A stretch of 32,671 nt of DNA from Ignavibacteria bacterium GWC2_36_12 (GCA_001802795.1 MGZZ01000016.1:1-32671), one strand, 5' to 3'; counted from the stretch's first letter, positions 1 through 7,623 are shown. Notes: a model not told the origin generated them from the letters alone. Program-made: numbers and translations.

Positions 1-112
1 GTCAGGTGGCTTCCAAAGATGACTGCCAAAAAGAGAACCGAAGACTTAAGGTTTTTGTCAGGTGGCTTCCAAAGATGACTGCCAAAAAGAGAACCGAAGA
101 CTTAAGGTTTTT
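1..112. repeat. Exact 56-bp tandem duplication at the window edge
   Basis: Bases 1-56 and 57-112 are identical over all 56 positions, both starting GTCAGGTGGCTTCC and ending CTTAAGGTTTTT. The unit length is not a multiple of three, so the copies are read in different frames through the first gene. Each copy carries the same ATG (19 and 75). From the first ATG the frame closes after 19 codons at a TGA (76-78) that overlaps the second ATG. Position at the very edge and perfect identity make an assembly artefact at a contig end as likely as a real recent duplication. Confidence 0.95.
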
Positions 113-662
113 CTTCGATTCAATGCACTGGCTGAATGAAGATTATAAAAAAGCGGGATACACAAGAGAAGATTTCGCAACTTCGAAAGACAAAAAATAT
201 ATTTTACAGAAATATAAAGATGAATATGCCAGGCTAAAAAAAATCGATGCGTTTGAAAAAGAAACCGGTATAAATGTCCGTAAGCACTTTCATTCTGTAA
301 ATAATGTATTCGCTCTCGAATCTATAAAAAAACAGATAGATGAACACAAATGGTATTTAAATGAAAAAGCAGAAGAGGAAATTAATATTAAAGAAGCGGC
401 TTCTGCCTGGCTGAAAGAAGTTTATTATCCTATAATAAATGAATTCGAGAAATTGGATATATTTGAGTACTTCCCTTTTAAGAATTCTGTAGGACTATAT
501 GTTGATATAATGACGCATAAATATTATCTGAGCAGGGAAGCGGGAAAAGATATAGGCATCGAGGAATCGATTAAAAGCTATTTCGTAAAATATGCTGAAG
601 ATGTACCTCTTTTTTCTAAAGTAAAGAGTATCTTTAAAGGAATAAAAAAACTTTTTTATTAA
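75..662 (+). CDS. DUF4032-like domain protein (possibly 5'-partial)
   Basis: This is a soluble protein of about 195 aa without signal peptide or membrane helix. The C-terminal half resembles, from memory, the C-terminal module of DUF4032 proteins: a helix like AWLKEVYYPIINEFE, then HKYYLSREAGKDIGIEESI. Actinobacterial members carry a kinase-like domain in front; none is visible here, so this is either a short stand-alone form or the 3' part of a longer gene cut by the window. ATG 75 lies in the second copy of the 56-bp repeat and gives a natural start, MTAKKRTEDLRFFF. A GTG at 6 is in the same frame, but that extension only re-reads the repeat in another frame. The stop overlaps the next start as TAATG (660-664), so the two genes are probably translationally coupled. 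Function unknown. Confidence 0.6.
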   Translation: MTAKKRTEDLRFFFDSMHWLNEDYKKAGYTREDFATSKDKKYILQKYKDEYARLKKIDAFEKETGINVRKHFHSVNNVFALESIKKQIDEHKWYLNEKAEEEINIKEAASAWLKEVYYPIINEFEKLDIFEYFPFKNSVGLYVDIMTHKYYLSREAGKDIGIEESIKSYFVKYAEDVPLFSKVKSIFKGIKKLFY

Positions 663-1894
663 TGGATCAAAGAAAATTATATAAAACAGTCGAAACAATT
701 GCTAACCGCGATTTTGCATCAGAGAAGGATATGCTCATTGAGGTGCTTAACCAGATTGTTGAAAACGAGCAAATTGGTGTTACCGGCGGAAGAATCTGGA
801 AGCTTAATCAAAAGAAAGCTGCATACGAATTGCTTTATCAGACAGGAACTATCGAAAGAATAGATGAAAAATTTAAGTTAAAACTTGCAGCATACCCTGT
901 ATTCGATCTTATTGCAAAAGAAAGAACAATTCTTGGCGATGAAACGAACGAGGAGTTACGTAAAAAAGGTATTTTCAAATACTCGGCTTCGGGTGTTGGA
1001 GATAAGTTTAAAGTAAATGATAAATTTTATTACGAATATCTGCTTGCTCTCAACAGCGATTTCATTAATGAAGATTTTCGAATCACATTAAATATTATTG
1101 CCACTGCCGTTACTTCCCAGATTAAACAAAAAAGATTCCGGGTAAATGCAAAAGTACTTAAAGACGATCTTGATAAAGCAAGAGAGCTTCAGAAAAGCAT
1201 ACTTCCCGAACATGAATACAAATTTCACGATTACACGATATTTGGTGTTACACATCCTGCAGAAATAGTTGGGGGCGATTTCTTCGACTACCTTGAAATT
1301 GGAGACGAACATGAAAGACTTGGTGTAACTGTCGGTGACGCAGCAAGTAAAGGAGTGGTAGCGGCAGCCGAAGCTATGTACACTTCCGGCGCTCTTAGAA
1401 TGGCAAGTAATTTTGAATTAAGAATCGCCCCTTTGATGAAAAGAATGAATCAGCTTGTTAATAAAATATTTGCCGACGATAAATTTGTTTCGCTTTTCTA
1501 CGGTGAACTTTCAACTAATAAAGGTGGACTTTTTCTCTATTCAAATGCAGGGCATAATCCTCCGTACTTTATCAAACATAATTCAGATGAAATATTATAT
1601 CTAAACCCTACCGGTCCTGTTTTAGGGCCCGCACCTACTGCCAGGTATACTGTAGAAAATATTAATTTTGAGCCGGGAGACGTTCTTTTAATTTATTCCG
1701 ATGGAATAACGGAATCTGCAAATCCCGAGTTTGAAGCTTATGGAGAAGAAAGACTTATCGAGTGCTTCAAAAAAAACAGGAATCAGTCTTCAAAAGAAAT
1801 ATGTTACAGTATTCTTGAAGATGTTCTAAAATTTTCCATAGATGGGAAATATGCCGACGATAAAACTCTTGTTGTAATTAAAAGAGGAAGTTAG
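662..1894 (+). CDS. PP2C/SpoIIE-type serine phosphatase with N-terminal sensor-like region
   Basis: This 410-aa cytoplasmic protein is of the RsbU/SpoIIE type, phosphatases that dephosphorylate Ser/Thr, typically on anti-anti-sigma (STAS) partners. Residues 1-160 have no catalytic motif and look like a GAF-type input region. A helical linker (about 163-182, ARELQKSILPE) leads into the catalytic domain. The metal-binding motifs are intact: EIVGGDFFDY (201-210), VGDAASKG (224-231), SNAGHNPP (294-301), IYSDGITES (344-352) and YADDKTLVV (397-405). It starts at the last base of the upstream stop codon. No STAS or anti-sigma gene is in the window, so its substrate cannot be named. A second, membrane-bound phosphatase of the same class lies at 11220-12611. 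Confidence 0.92.
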   Translation: MDQRKLYKTVETIANRDFASEKDMLIEVLNQIVENEQIGVTGGRIWKLNQKKAAYELLYQTGTIERIDEKFKLKLAAYPVFDLIAKERTILGDETNEELRKKGIFKYSASGVGDKFKVNDKFYYEYLLALNSDFINEDFRITLNIIATAVTSQIKQKRFRVNAKVLKDDLDKARELQKSILPEHEYKFHDYTIFGVTHPAEIVGGDFFDYLEIGDEHERLGVTVGDAASKGVVAAAEAMYTSGALRMASNFELRIAPLMKRMNQLVNKIFADDKFVSLFYGELSTNKGGLFLYSNAGHNPPYFIKHNSDEILYLNPTGPVLGPAPTARYTVENINFEPGDVLLIYSDGITESANPEFEAYGEERLIECFKKNRNQSSKEICYSILEDVLKFSIDGKYADDKTLVVIKRGS

Positions 1895-1956
1895 GCTTTT
1901 TTCTTGTTTTTTTTACTTTTCTTCAAAGTATCTATCTCAAAAATTTTATATCATTA

Positions 1957-2050
1957 ACTCGTAATCATAATCGTACTCCTAATCTTAATCAGGTAATTTA
2001 ATTTCGTGTTGATTAAGATTGCGATTAAGATTAAGATTATGATTACGAGT
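1957..2050. repeat. Long low-complexity inverted repeat (GATTA-type hairpin)
   Basis: ACTCGTAATCATAATC at 1957-1972 is the exact reverse complement of GATTATGATTACGAGT at 2035-2050. Inside it, AATCTTAATC (1981-1990) pairs with GATTAAGATT (2011-2020, and again 2023-2032). The arms are built from repeated GATTA/TAATC words. It sits between the phosphatase and the aldehyde dehydrogenase, without a T-run directly after the stem. It may end transcription or be a dispersed element. Confidence 0.8.
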
Positions 2051-2084
2051 AAGCATTGTTTAAAACGAATCTCTGAGGTCCATT

Positions 2085-3443
2085 ATGTTAAAATCAATTA
2101 ATCCCGCAACCGGAGAGGAAATAAAATCTTATGAAGAAATGGAATTTGGGCAAATCGAATCAATTATCTTTGAAACAAATAAAGCATTTTTAGATTGGAA
2201 AGAAAAAGACTTTTCTTTCAGAAAATCTTTAATGAAAAAAGCAGCGGACGTTCTTAGAAATAATAAGAGTAGTTATGCTGAACTGATGACGATTGAAATG
2301 GGGAAACCAATTAAGCAGTCTTACGCTGAAGTTGAAAAATGTGCCTGGGTTTGCGATTACTTTGCAGATAATGCTGAAAACTTTCTTATGGATGAACAGA
2401 TTGAAACCGATGCATCAAAAAGTTTTGTTACTTTTCAGCCGCTTGGAGTTGTACTTGCAATTATGCCATGGAATTTTCCTTTCTGGCAGGTATTCAGGTT
2501 TGCCGCACCAAATTTAATGGCAGGCAATGCAGGAATACTTAAACACTCTTCAAATGTTACCGGTTGTGCTTTGGCAATTGAAGAAGTTTTTCACGAAGCC
2601 GGTTTGCCTGAAAATCTTTTCAGAACAGTGGTTATTTCTTCCAAATCCGTTGGAGAAATCATAAATAATAAGAACATAACAGCGGTTACACTAACAGGAA
2701 GCGTTCAAGCCGGAAAATCCGTTGCAGAAAAAGCCGGTGCGGTATTAAAGAAAACGGTACTGGAGCTTGGCGGAAGCGATCCGTATTTAATCTTGGAAGA
2801 TGCTGATCTTGAACAAGCCGCAGCAACTTGCGTTAATTCCCGTTTAATAAACGGTGGACAAAGCTGTATAGCAGCAAAAAGATTTATTATTGTTGAAACT
2901 GTTTACGATAAGTTTGAAAAACTGTTTATTGAAAAAATGAAACTGAAGAAAATGGGTGATCCATTTGATGAGGCAAACGATATGGGCCCTCAGGCTTCTG
3001 CCGACTTGAGAGATGATTTGCATAAACAGGTTGAAGAAAGCATTAACAAAGGTGCCAAACTTTTATTAGGTGGAAAAATTCCCGCTGGTAAAGGAGCTTA
3101 TTATCCTCCAACAGTTCTTTCAGATGTTAAAAAAGGAATGCCTGCTTATGACGAAGAACTGTTCGGTCCGGTTGCTGCATTGATAAAAGTTAAAGATGAA
3201 GCAATTAGAGTTGCGAATGACACAATATTCGGTTTAGGAGCTGCAGTCTTTACAAAAGATGTAAAAAGAGGAGAGGAGATCGCTGCTAAAAAATTAAAAG
3301 CGGGCTGCTGTTTCGTAAATGAATTTGTTAAGTCTGATCCGCGTTTACCTTTTGGAGGGATTAAAGAATCAGGTTACGGCAGGGAGCTTTCAGCTTTTGG
3401 AATCAAAGAGTTTATGAATATTAAAACTGTGTTTGTGAAATAG
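2085..3443 (+). CDS. NAD(P)-dependent aldehyde dehydrogenase, probably succinate semialdehyde dehydrogenase
   Basis: This 452-aa full-length aldehyde dehydrogenase oxidises an aldehyde to the acid with NAD(P)+. Motifs in order: the cofactor-site MPWNFPFWQ with Asn130, the Rossmann segment LTGSVQAGKSV (203-213), catalytic-base Glu227 in LELGGSDP, nucleophile Cys261 in GGQSCIAAKRF, and the C-terminal LPFGGIKESGYGREL. The length and start (SINPATGEEI) fit the short succinate semialdehyde dehydrogenase group (Sad/YneI-like), usually involved in 4-aminobutyrate breakdown. The substrate is inferred from family resemblance only; no aminotransferase or other GABA gene is adjacent. It appears to be a single-gene unit, with a hairpin upstream and a 211-bp gap downstream. 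Confidence 0.9.
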   Translation: MLKSINPATGEEIKSYEEMEFGQIESIIFETNKAFLDWKEKDFSFRKSLMKKAADVLRNNKSSYAELMTIEMGKPIKQSYAEVEKCAWVCDYFADNAENFLMDEQIETDASKSFVTFQPLGVVLAIMPWNFPFWQVFRFAAPNLMAGNAGILKHSSNVTGCALAIEEVFHEAGLPENLFRTVVISSKSVGEIINNKNITAVTLTGSVQAGKSVAEKAGAVLKKTVLELGGSDPYLILEDADLEQAAATCVNSRLINGGQSCIAAKRFIIVETVYDKFEKLFIEKMKLKKMGDPFDEANDMGPQASADLRDDLHKQVEESINKGAKLLLGGKIPAGKGAYYPPTVLSDVKKGMPAYDEELFGPVAALIKVKDEAIRVANDTIFGLGAAVFTKDVKRGEEIAAKKLKAGCCFVNEFVKSDPRLPFGGIKESGYGRELSAFGIKEFMNIKTVFVK

Positions 3444-3489
3444 AGATTCTGCCGAAGATTACTTGCCAATTATGAATCGATTCTTCTTG

Positions 3490-3654
3490 ATTATAATCAA
3501 AAATAATTACTGATTTCATTACGTAAATTTTCTCTACTCCGAGAGCGCAAGAATTTTAGAGCTTAGTTACTGATACTTACCGAAGATAACTCCCAGAATA
3601 CTCTCCCGAAGCAGAAATGTTGTAACTAAATATTTCTAATACAAAGGAGGCGTT
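3490..3654 (+). promoter_or_regulatory. Leader copy A, shared with the region upstream of 6575
   Basis: This region aligns with 6418-6574. Shared blocks are CTGATTTCATT, TCTCTACT (3531), GAGAG-GCAA, TTTTAGAG and GAATACTCTCCCGAAGC (3596-3612). The distance from TCTCTACT to GAATACT is 65 nt in both copies. TCTCTACT followed by GAGAG can form a small stem, and GAGAG can alternatively pair with the later CTCTC. An AGGAGG ribosome site at 3645-3650 lies 4 nt before the ATG. It may be a cis-regulatory leader or a dispersed repeat; the sequence alone does not decide. Confidence 0.55.
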
Positions 3655-4041
3655 ATGAATTTCAAAAATCTCATGGTTATTAAAGCATTAGTTTGTTTTG
3701 CTTTTGGTATTCTATTACTTGCCATACCCGATAGATTACTTTCAATATTTGGAGCAACATTAAGTGCTGGAGGTATGTTTACAGCGAGGGAATATGGTGC
3801 TGCACTATTTGGAAATTTGTTTCTGTGTTGGTTTGCAAAAAATGCAGCAGAATCTGATGCAAGAAAAGCAATTATACTTGCTTTATTTGTCTACGACCTT
3901 ATAGGATTTATTGTAACAACGATTACAGTTATTTCGGGAGTCCTCAATGCCTTAGGTTGGTTAATTGTCTTTGTATACCTATTCTTTACATTGGGCTTTG
4001 GGTACTTCTTAGTTAAACCACCTGCGGTCAAAAGCGCTTAG
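3655..4041 (+). CDS. Small four-helix membrane protein of unknown function
   Basis: This 128-aa protein is almost entirely hydrophobic. Likely helices lie at about 7-27, 45-63, 70-92 and 95-120, linked by a short charged stretch (AKNAAESDARKA). The start is firm: AGGAGG ends 4 nt before the ATG. It looks like a widespread uncharacterised small inner-membrane family (motifs AREYGAALFGN, LFVYDLIGF, NALGW, GFGYFLV), to which I can assign no function. It stands alone between a leader with a second copy in the window and a hairpin at 4073-4099, so it is probably a monocistronic unit. Confidence 0.85.
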   Translation: MNFKNLMVIKALVCFAFGILLLAIPDRLLSIFGATLSAGGMFTAREYGAALFGNLFLCWFAKNAAESDARKAIILALFVYDLIGFIVTTITVISGVLNALGWLIVFVYLFFTLGFGYFLVKPPAVKSA

Positions 4042-4072
4042 AGATATATAAAAAATGCAAACAGGTAATTAT

Positions 4073-4099
4073 GATTAAAAATCTCCGAGGTTTTTAATC
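4073..4099 (+). terminator. Candidate terminator hairpin
   Basis: GATTAAAAA (4073-4081) pairs with TTTTTAATC (4091-4099). An inner CTC/GAG pair around one loop base lengthens the stem. It lies 32 bp past the stop of the small membrane protein. The T-run is part of the stem and not after it, so this is a weaker candidate than the one at 6331. Confidence 0.45.
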
Positions 4100-4173
4100 C
4101 GTTTACATTGAGCAAACTTAGGAGATTTATGTAAGTCGTAATAACTAATTCATTCATAAAAAGGAGATATAAG

Positions 4174-4426
4174 ATGCTAAACAAAAAAGTCATTACCAGC
4201 CGTATGATATTTTTCATTGCATTCTACTCTCTAATCCTTGTTAATGTCGGCACTGCACAAACTATACATGATATAATTGAAGAGAGGGATTTAGGGTGAG
4301 TTCATCTTTAGGATAGATAATTGTACGCACGTTAAATATCTTAGTAAAAAATCACATCAAGATGGGATTGATGCCACAACGTCCAATTTCTATCTTGAAT
4401 TATTAGTAACAATTAAGAAATCATAG
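4174..4426 (+). pseudogene. Remnant of a secreted-protein gene
   Basis: An ATG at 4174, preceded by AAAAAGGAGATATAAG, opens a 41-codon frame to a TGA at 4297-4299. It begins with a convincing signal peptide (basic MLNKKVITSR, hydrophobic MIFFIAFYSLILV, then GTAQ). The frame stops shortly after the mature start TIHDIIEERDLG, which is reminiscent of ankyrin-repeat exported proteins. In the +1-shifted frame, 4295-4426 stays open for 43 codons with protein-like composition, ending LELLVTIKKS and a TAG at 4424. This fits an old gene with an internal deletion or frameshift. A genuine 41-aa exported peptide is the alternative. It fills most of the 393-bp gap between the neighbouring genes. Confidence 0.5.
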
Positions 4427-4434
4427 GTGCCGGT

Positions 4435-6279
4435 ATGAAAAATTTATTTTTAATTTTAATTCTTTATCTCGGTTCAATAATCTCAATTTACCCGCAGGAT
4501 ACAATAAATGTTCCTACAGAATATCCAACAATACAAGCCGGTATTAATGCTGCAAGTAATGGGGATGTTATCCTAGTTGCCGAAGCGACTTATTATGAAA
4601 ATGTCAGAATCGAAAATAAAGCGGTTACATTGGCCAGTTATTTTTTATTGGATAACGATACCAGTCATATTTCAAAAACGATAATAAATGGCAGTCAGCC
4701 TATTAATACGGATAATGCTTCTGTAATAACTGTTAGTTTTAGTCAGGACACGGCTGTAATATGTGGCTTAACAATTACCGGTGGTTACGGAAATAAAGTT
4801 CCCGCTTCCAGCACCGAATGGGCGAGAGTAGCTGGTGGAGTAGCATGTGAAGCGTCAAATTTAATTATCTGTAATAATAGAATCATTGGAAATGTGATCG
4901 ATAGAAATAGAGTTCCCGATCAATACACCGGAGGTTCGGGTGGCGGTATTGGAATTAATCCTCTTTTTACTGAAAATCTTTCGGTAGTTATTAGGAACAA
5001 TTTAATTTCGAATAATTATATTGAAAGTCCCATGACGGGTGGTGGTGGAATTTTAATCAAAAATTTTTCCGGTTTAAAAAATTTTAATTATTTAATTGAA
5101 GATAATATAATTAGCAATAACACCAATTATAATACAGATGACTGGAAAGCTATGGGAGGCGGTATTGCTTTAGAATTATGTCTTCCTACTAAAGGAATAA
5201 AAATTATCAGAAATAATACTATCAGCAATAATCAGGCTATTTGTACCAATTCTGTTTCATCAAAACATGCTTTCGGCGGTGGAATGTATATTATTATTAC
5301 AGAAACTTCTAGTACTGGATCGGAAGATAATGATCCGGGTCCTTATATATATAATAATATCATATCAGGAAATCATTCCGATTACCTGGGAGGTGCTGTG
5401 GCTGTATGGCGGGTATATTGGCCGATTGGTGATGTCCGAGCTTGGCCTTTAACATCAAACGGATATTATACGCCTAAACCTTCTTTTATCAATAACACAA
5501 TTGTCAACAATACAGCACTGGATGGTTCAGGATTTTTTATAATGAATCACATTCCTTTTTTGATGAACAATATTTTGTGGAACCAGGCTCCTCAAAATGC
5601 TGTATGGGGAGAAATATTTTTAGGTAATGAACCACAATGGACTGCTTGGGTCGAAGGCAACAAGTACGGCGGTGCTAAAATGTTTTACAATGATATACAA
5701 GGTGGTTGGGATGCGGATAGCGGAGAAGGCAACATTGATTATAACCCTCTGTTTTCTGATACCTTATTTAATTTGTCTGCTGGTAGTGCATGCGTTGGAA
5801 ACGGAATACCTTCAATTGATATTAATGGAATTTACTATACTTTTTCTTCAATAGATTTTTATGGTAATCTAAGACCTAATCCCATTGATTCTTACATTGA
5901 TATCGGTGCAATAGAATCGCCATACGCGTGGATTCCGGTTGGTATAATAGATAATTCAAATGAATTGCCAAAAGTGTTTTTGCTTTCGCAGAACTATCCC
6001 AATCCATTCAATCCGACAACAACAATAAAGTACTCAATACCAGAGATGAGTAAAATTACTTTAACTCTCTTTAATCTATTAGGTGAAGAAATAACAACTT
6101 TGGTTAATGAAGAAAAACCAGCTGGGAGTTATGAGGTTGAATTCAACAGTCATTCCGGCGAAGCCCGGAATCTGCCGAGCGGAGTTTCCGCCAAAGGCGG
6201 ATACGCCTCCGGTGTATATTTCTATCAATTAAGAGCAGGAGATTATTTACAAACTAAGAAAATGATTTTTTTGAAATGA
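4435..6279 (+). CDS. Secreted parallel beta-helix protein with T9SS type A sorting domain
   Basis: This 614-aa protein begins with a signal peptide (about 1-20, ending ISIYPQ). The main body (about 25-490) has asparagine- and glycine-rich strands of the right-handed parallel beta-helix kind: IPTIQAGINAASNGDVILV near the start, then repeated NNIISNN/NNTISNN-like turns and GGG loops. Residues about 511-614 form the sorting domain: LLSQNYPNPFNPTTTIKYS, a middle NLLGEEITTLVNEE, and a C-terminal KKMIFLK. Such proteins cross the outer membrane by the type IX system and are released or attached to the surface. Oddly, two GC-rich palindromes are embedded in frame in the sorting domain, encoding SHSGEAR (572-578) and SAKGGYA (585-591). 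The latter lies between two copies of SGV, where related domains read NLPSGVYFYQ without a break. The binding target of the helix is unknown. Confidence 0.9.
   Translation: MKNLFLILILYLGSIISIYPQDTINVPTEYPTIQAGINAASNGDVILVAEATYYENVRIENKAVTLASYFLLDNDTSHISKTIINGSQPINTDNASVITVSFSQDTAVICGLTITGGYGNKVPASSTEWARVAGGVACEASNLIICNNRIIGNVIDRNRVPDQYTGGSGGGIGINPLFTENLSVVIRNNLISNNYIESPMTGGGGILIKNFSGLKNFNYLIEDNIISNNTNYNTDDWKAMGGGIALELCLPTKGIKIIRNNTISNNQAICTNSVSSKHAFGGGMYIIITETSSTGSEDNDPGPYIYNNIISGNHSDYLGGAVAVWRVYWPIGDVRAWPLTSNGYYTPKPSFINNTIVNNTALDGSGFFIMNHIPFLMNNILWNQAPQNAVWGEIFLGNEPQWTAWVEGNKYGGAKMFYNDIQGGWDADSGEGNIDYNPLFSDTLFNLSAGSACVGNGIPSIDINGIYYTFSSIDFYGNLRPNPIDSYIDIGAIESPYAWIPVGIIDNSNELPKVFLLSQNYPNPFNPTTTIKYSIPEMSKITLTLFNLLGEEITTLVNEEKPAGSYEVEFNSHSGEARNLPSGVSAKGGYASGVYFYQLRAGDYLQTKKMIFLK
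6152..6201 (+). repeat. Two palindromic inserts within the sorting-domain coding sequence
   Basis: ATTCCGG (6152-6158) pairs with CCGGAAT (6165-6171) around CGAAGC. TCCGCC (6187-6192) pairs with GGCGGA (6196-6201) around AAA, extended loosely by GGAG (6181-6184) and CTCC (6207-6210). Both are GC-rich in an AT-rich gene and keep the frame. The second has a near-identical partner at 7708-7722 in an orphan sorting-domain remnant. Confidence 0.75.
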
Positions 6280-6330
6280 AGAAGATGATACTTTTAAAAT
6301 AATAACTAATCATTAACAGGAAAAATTCAG

Positions 6331-6358
6331 AAGTTCCGGATTATTTCGGAACTTTTTT
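6331..6358 (+). terminator. Rho-independent terminator of the beta-helix gene
   Basis: AAGTTCCG (6331-6338) and CGGAACTT (6347-6354) form a perfect 8-bp stem with an 8-nt loop, followed by a T-run ending at 6358. It is 51 bp after the stop of the beta-helix gene. Confidence 0.8.
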
Positions 6359-6417
6359 ATTGATACTTGCTAAATAAAAACTGTCGCCAGTCATTAAGCT
6401 TATTTTTGTTGACAATG

Positions 6418-6574
6418 ATTCAAAATTATTGCTGATTTCATTCAGTAATTTATCTCTACTTAGAGAGAGCAAAAGTTTTAGAGTGAGTTTCCGAATTACT
6501 TGCTGAGTCCACAACAAGAATACTCTCCCGAAGCCGATAATAATATCAATCAACTAATTTATTAGGAGGTTTGT
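6418..6574 (+). promoter_or_regulatory. Leader copy B, paired with 3490-3654
   Basis: It carries the same blocks in the same order as copy A: CTGATTTCATT (6432), TCTCTACT (6453-6460), GAGAGAGCAA, TTTTAGAG and GAATACTCTCCCGAAGC (6518-6534). The start codon lies 57 nt after the last block begins, against 59 nt in copy A. AGGAGG at 6564-6569 sets the start of the lipoprotein gene. The downstream genes are unrelated, so the leader, and not the gene, is what was duplicated. Confidence 0.55.
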
Positions 6575-7102
6575 ATGAAAAAGTTACTTGCTCTTTTGTC
6601 ATTTTTTTTATTCACAGTTTTCATCTGCACCGGTTGTCAGCAGCAGGAGGAAAGGACTTATACTGATGCTGAAGCTCGGAAGAATAAGGATAATGCAACA
6701 AAACTATGGAATGGCGGTGATATTGCAATTGTCGATACCTTGTATTCCGCAGACTGCATATATCACAGCGCAGATTTTTTAGATGCAAAAGGACCTGAGG
6801 AAATTAAGGGGTTTGTTAAATGGGTTTATACCGCATATCCGGATTTTGCAATAACATTGGATGAACCTATGAAGTTTAAAGATAGAACAGTTATTACATT
6901 TAAAGCTACGGGAACCAACGACGGACCATTGGGAGAAAATATGCCCCCGACTGGTAAGGAAATATCATTCACCGGAGTCAGCATATCAAAAATAGAGAAT
7001 GGTAAGATTACTGAAGAATGGGTCTACTATAATCAGTTACCGATATATAACCAGTTAGGTTATAAACTTGTACCGGCAGAAGAAAAAGAAGTGAAGAAAT
7101 AA
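6575..7102 (+). CDS. SnoaL-like (ester cyclase fold) lipoprotein, first of a tandem pair
   Basis: This 175-aa protein has a lipoprotein signal ending FICTGC, with Cys21 as probable lipidation site; Cys at -3 is slightly unusual. The mature part reads as one SnoaL/NTF2-like alpha+beta barrel. It has a helix with KLWNGGDIAIVDTLYS, a strand DCIYHSADF, the stretch GPEEIKGFVKWVYTAYPDF, then TGTNDGP, MPPTGKEISFTGV and IENGKITEEW, all typical of the ester cyclase subgroup. Many such proteins bind or process small molecules; no substrate is evident. It has a strong AGGAGG site and is followed after 19 bp by a homologous lipoprotein, so the two form an operon. Confidence 0.85.
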   Translation: MKKLLALLSFFLFTVFICTGCQQQEERTYTDAEARKNKDNATKLWNGGDIAIVDTLYSADCIYHSADFLDAKGPEEIKGFVKWVYTAYPDFAITLDEPMKFKDRTVITFKATGTNDGPLGENMPPTGKEISFTGVSISKIENGKITEEWVYYNQLPIYNQLGYKLVPAEEKEVKK

Positions 7103-7121
7103 AATTTATAAAGGAGAATTT

Positions 7122-7622
7122 ATGAAAAAGATATTTTTAATTTTTATGCTGCCAGCAGTCTTATTACAATTTTTATCGTGTAATAAAGAGAATTATTCCG
7201 AAAAAATAAATCCGCTTGTAGATAAATATATTGAAGCGTGGAATACTGGTAATCTTGCTCTATTAGTTGGGGTTGTTGATTCTTCTTTTGAACTTAGAAA
7301 GATTCCTGACTTCGAACCTATGCGAGGAATTAAATCTTTGGAAGATTATATAATCCGCAGCCGCACTGTCATCCCTGATTTCTTCTTAAAGGAAACTGAC
7401 AAACTTTTTATAAGTGATACCGCTGTAGTAGTTACCTGGATATTTACTGGAACATATAAAGGTGAAAGTGATTTACCACCAACAGGAAGTAAAATTAATA
7501 TACCGGGATTCAGTATAATTTATTTTAATGGCAGTAAACTTACAGGCGAGTGGATAGCATTCAGCGACTTAACCTGGGTTAAGCAACTTGGATTTTCATT
7601 AGTTCCGCCTGCAAATAAATAG
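7122..7622 (+). CDS. SnoaL-like lipoprotein, second of a tandem pair
   Basis: This 166-aa protein has an N-terminal lipoprotein signal with probable lipidated Cys20 in FLSC. It shares the layout of its upstream neighbour: YIEAWNTGNLALL matches the first helix, then TWIFTGTYKGESDLPPTGSKI matches TGTNDGPLG and PPTGK, and the C-terminal GEWIAFSDLTWVKQLGFSLVPP matches EEWVYYNQLP and LGYKLVPA. The pair therefore arose by tandem duplication followed by strong divergence. AAAGGAG lies about 6 nt before the ATG. Role unknown; probably anchored on the periplasmic face of a membrane. The TAG stop is directly followed by an orphan T9SS tail in another frame. Confidence 0.85.
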   Translation: MKKIFLIFMLPAVLLQFLSCNKENYSEKINPLVDKYIEAWNTGNLALLVGVVDSSFELRKIPDFEPMRGIKSLEDYIIRSRTVIPDFFLKETDKLFISDTAVVVTWIFTGTYKGESDLPPTGSKINIPGFSIIYFNGSKLTGEWIAFSDLTWVKQLGFSLVPPANK

Positions 7623-7623
7623 T

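Noticed and set aside
1-112. Possible start of a CRISPR array
   Set aside because: Two directly abutting 56-bp copies without any spacer, and no further copies.
6341-6553. 70-codon open frame on the minus strand
   Set aside because: It lies across the terminator and leader copy B, and the homologous leader copy A has no matching frame, so coding is unlikely.
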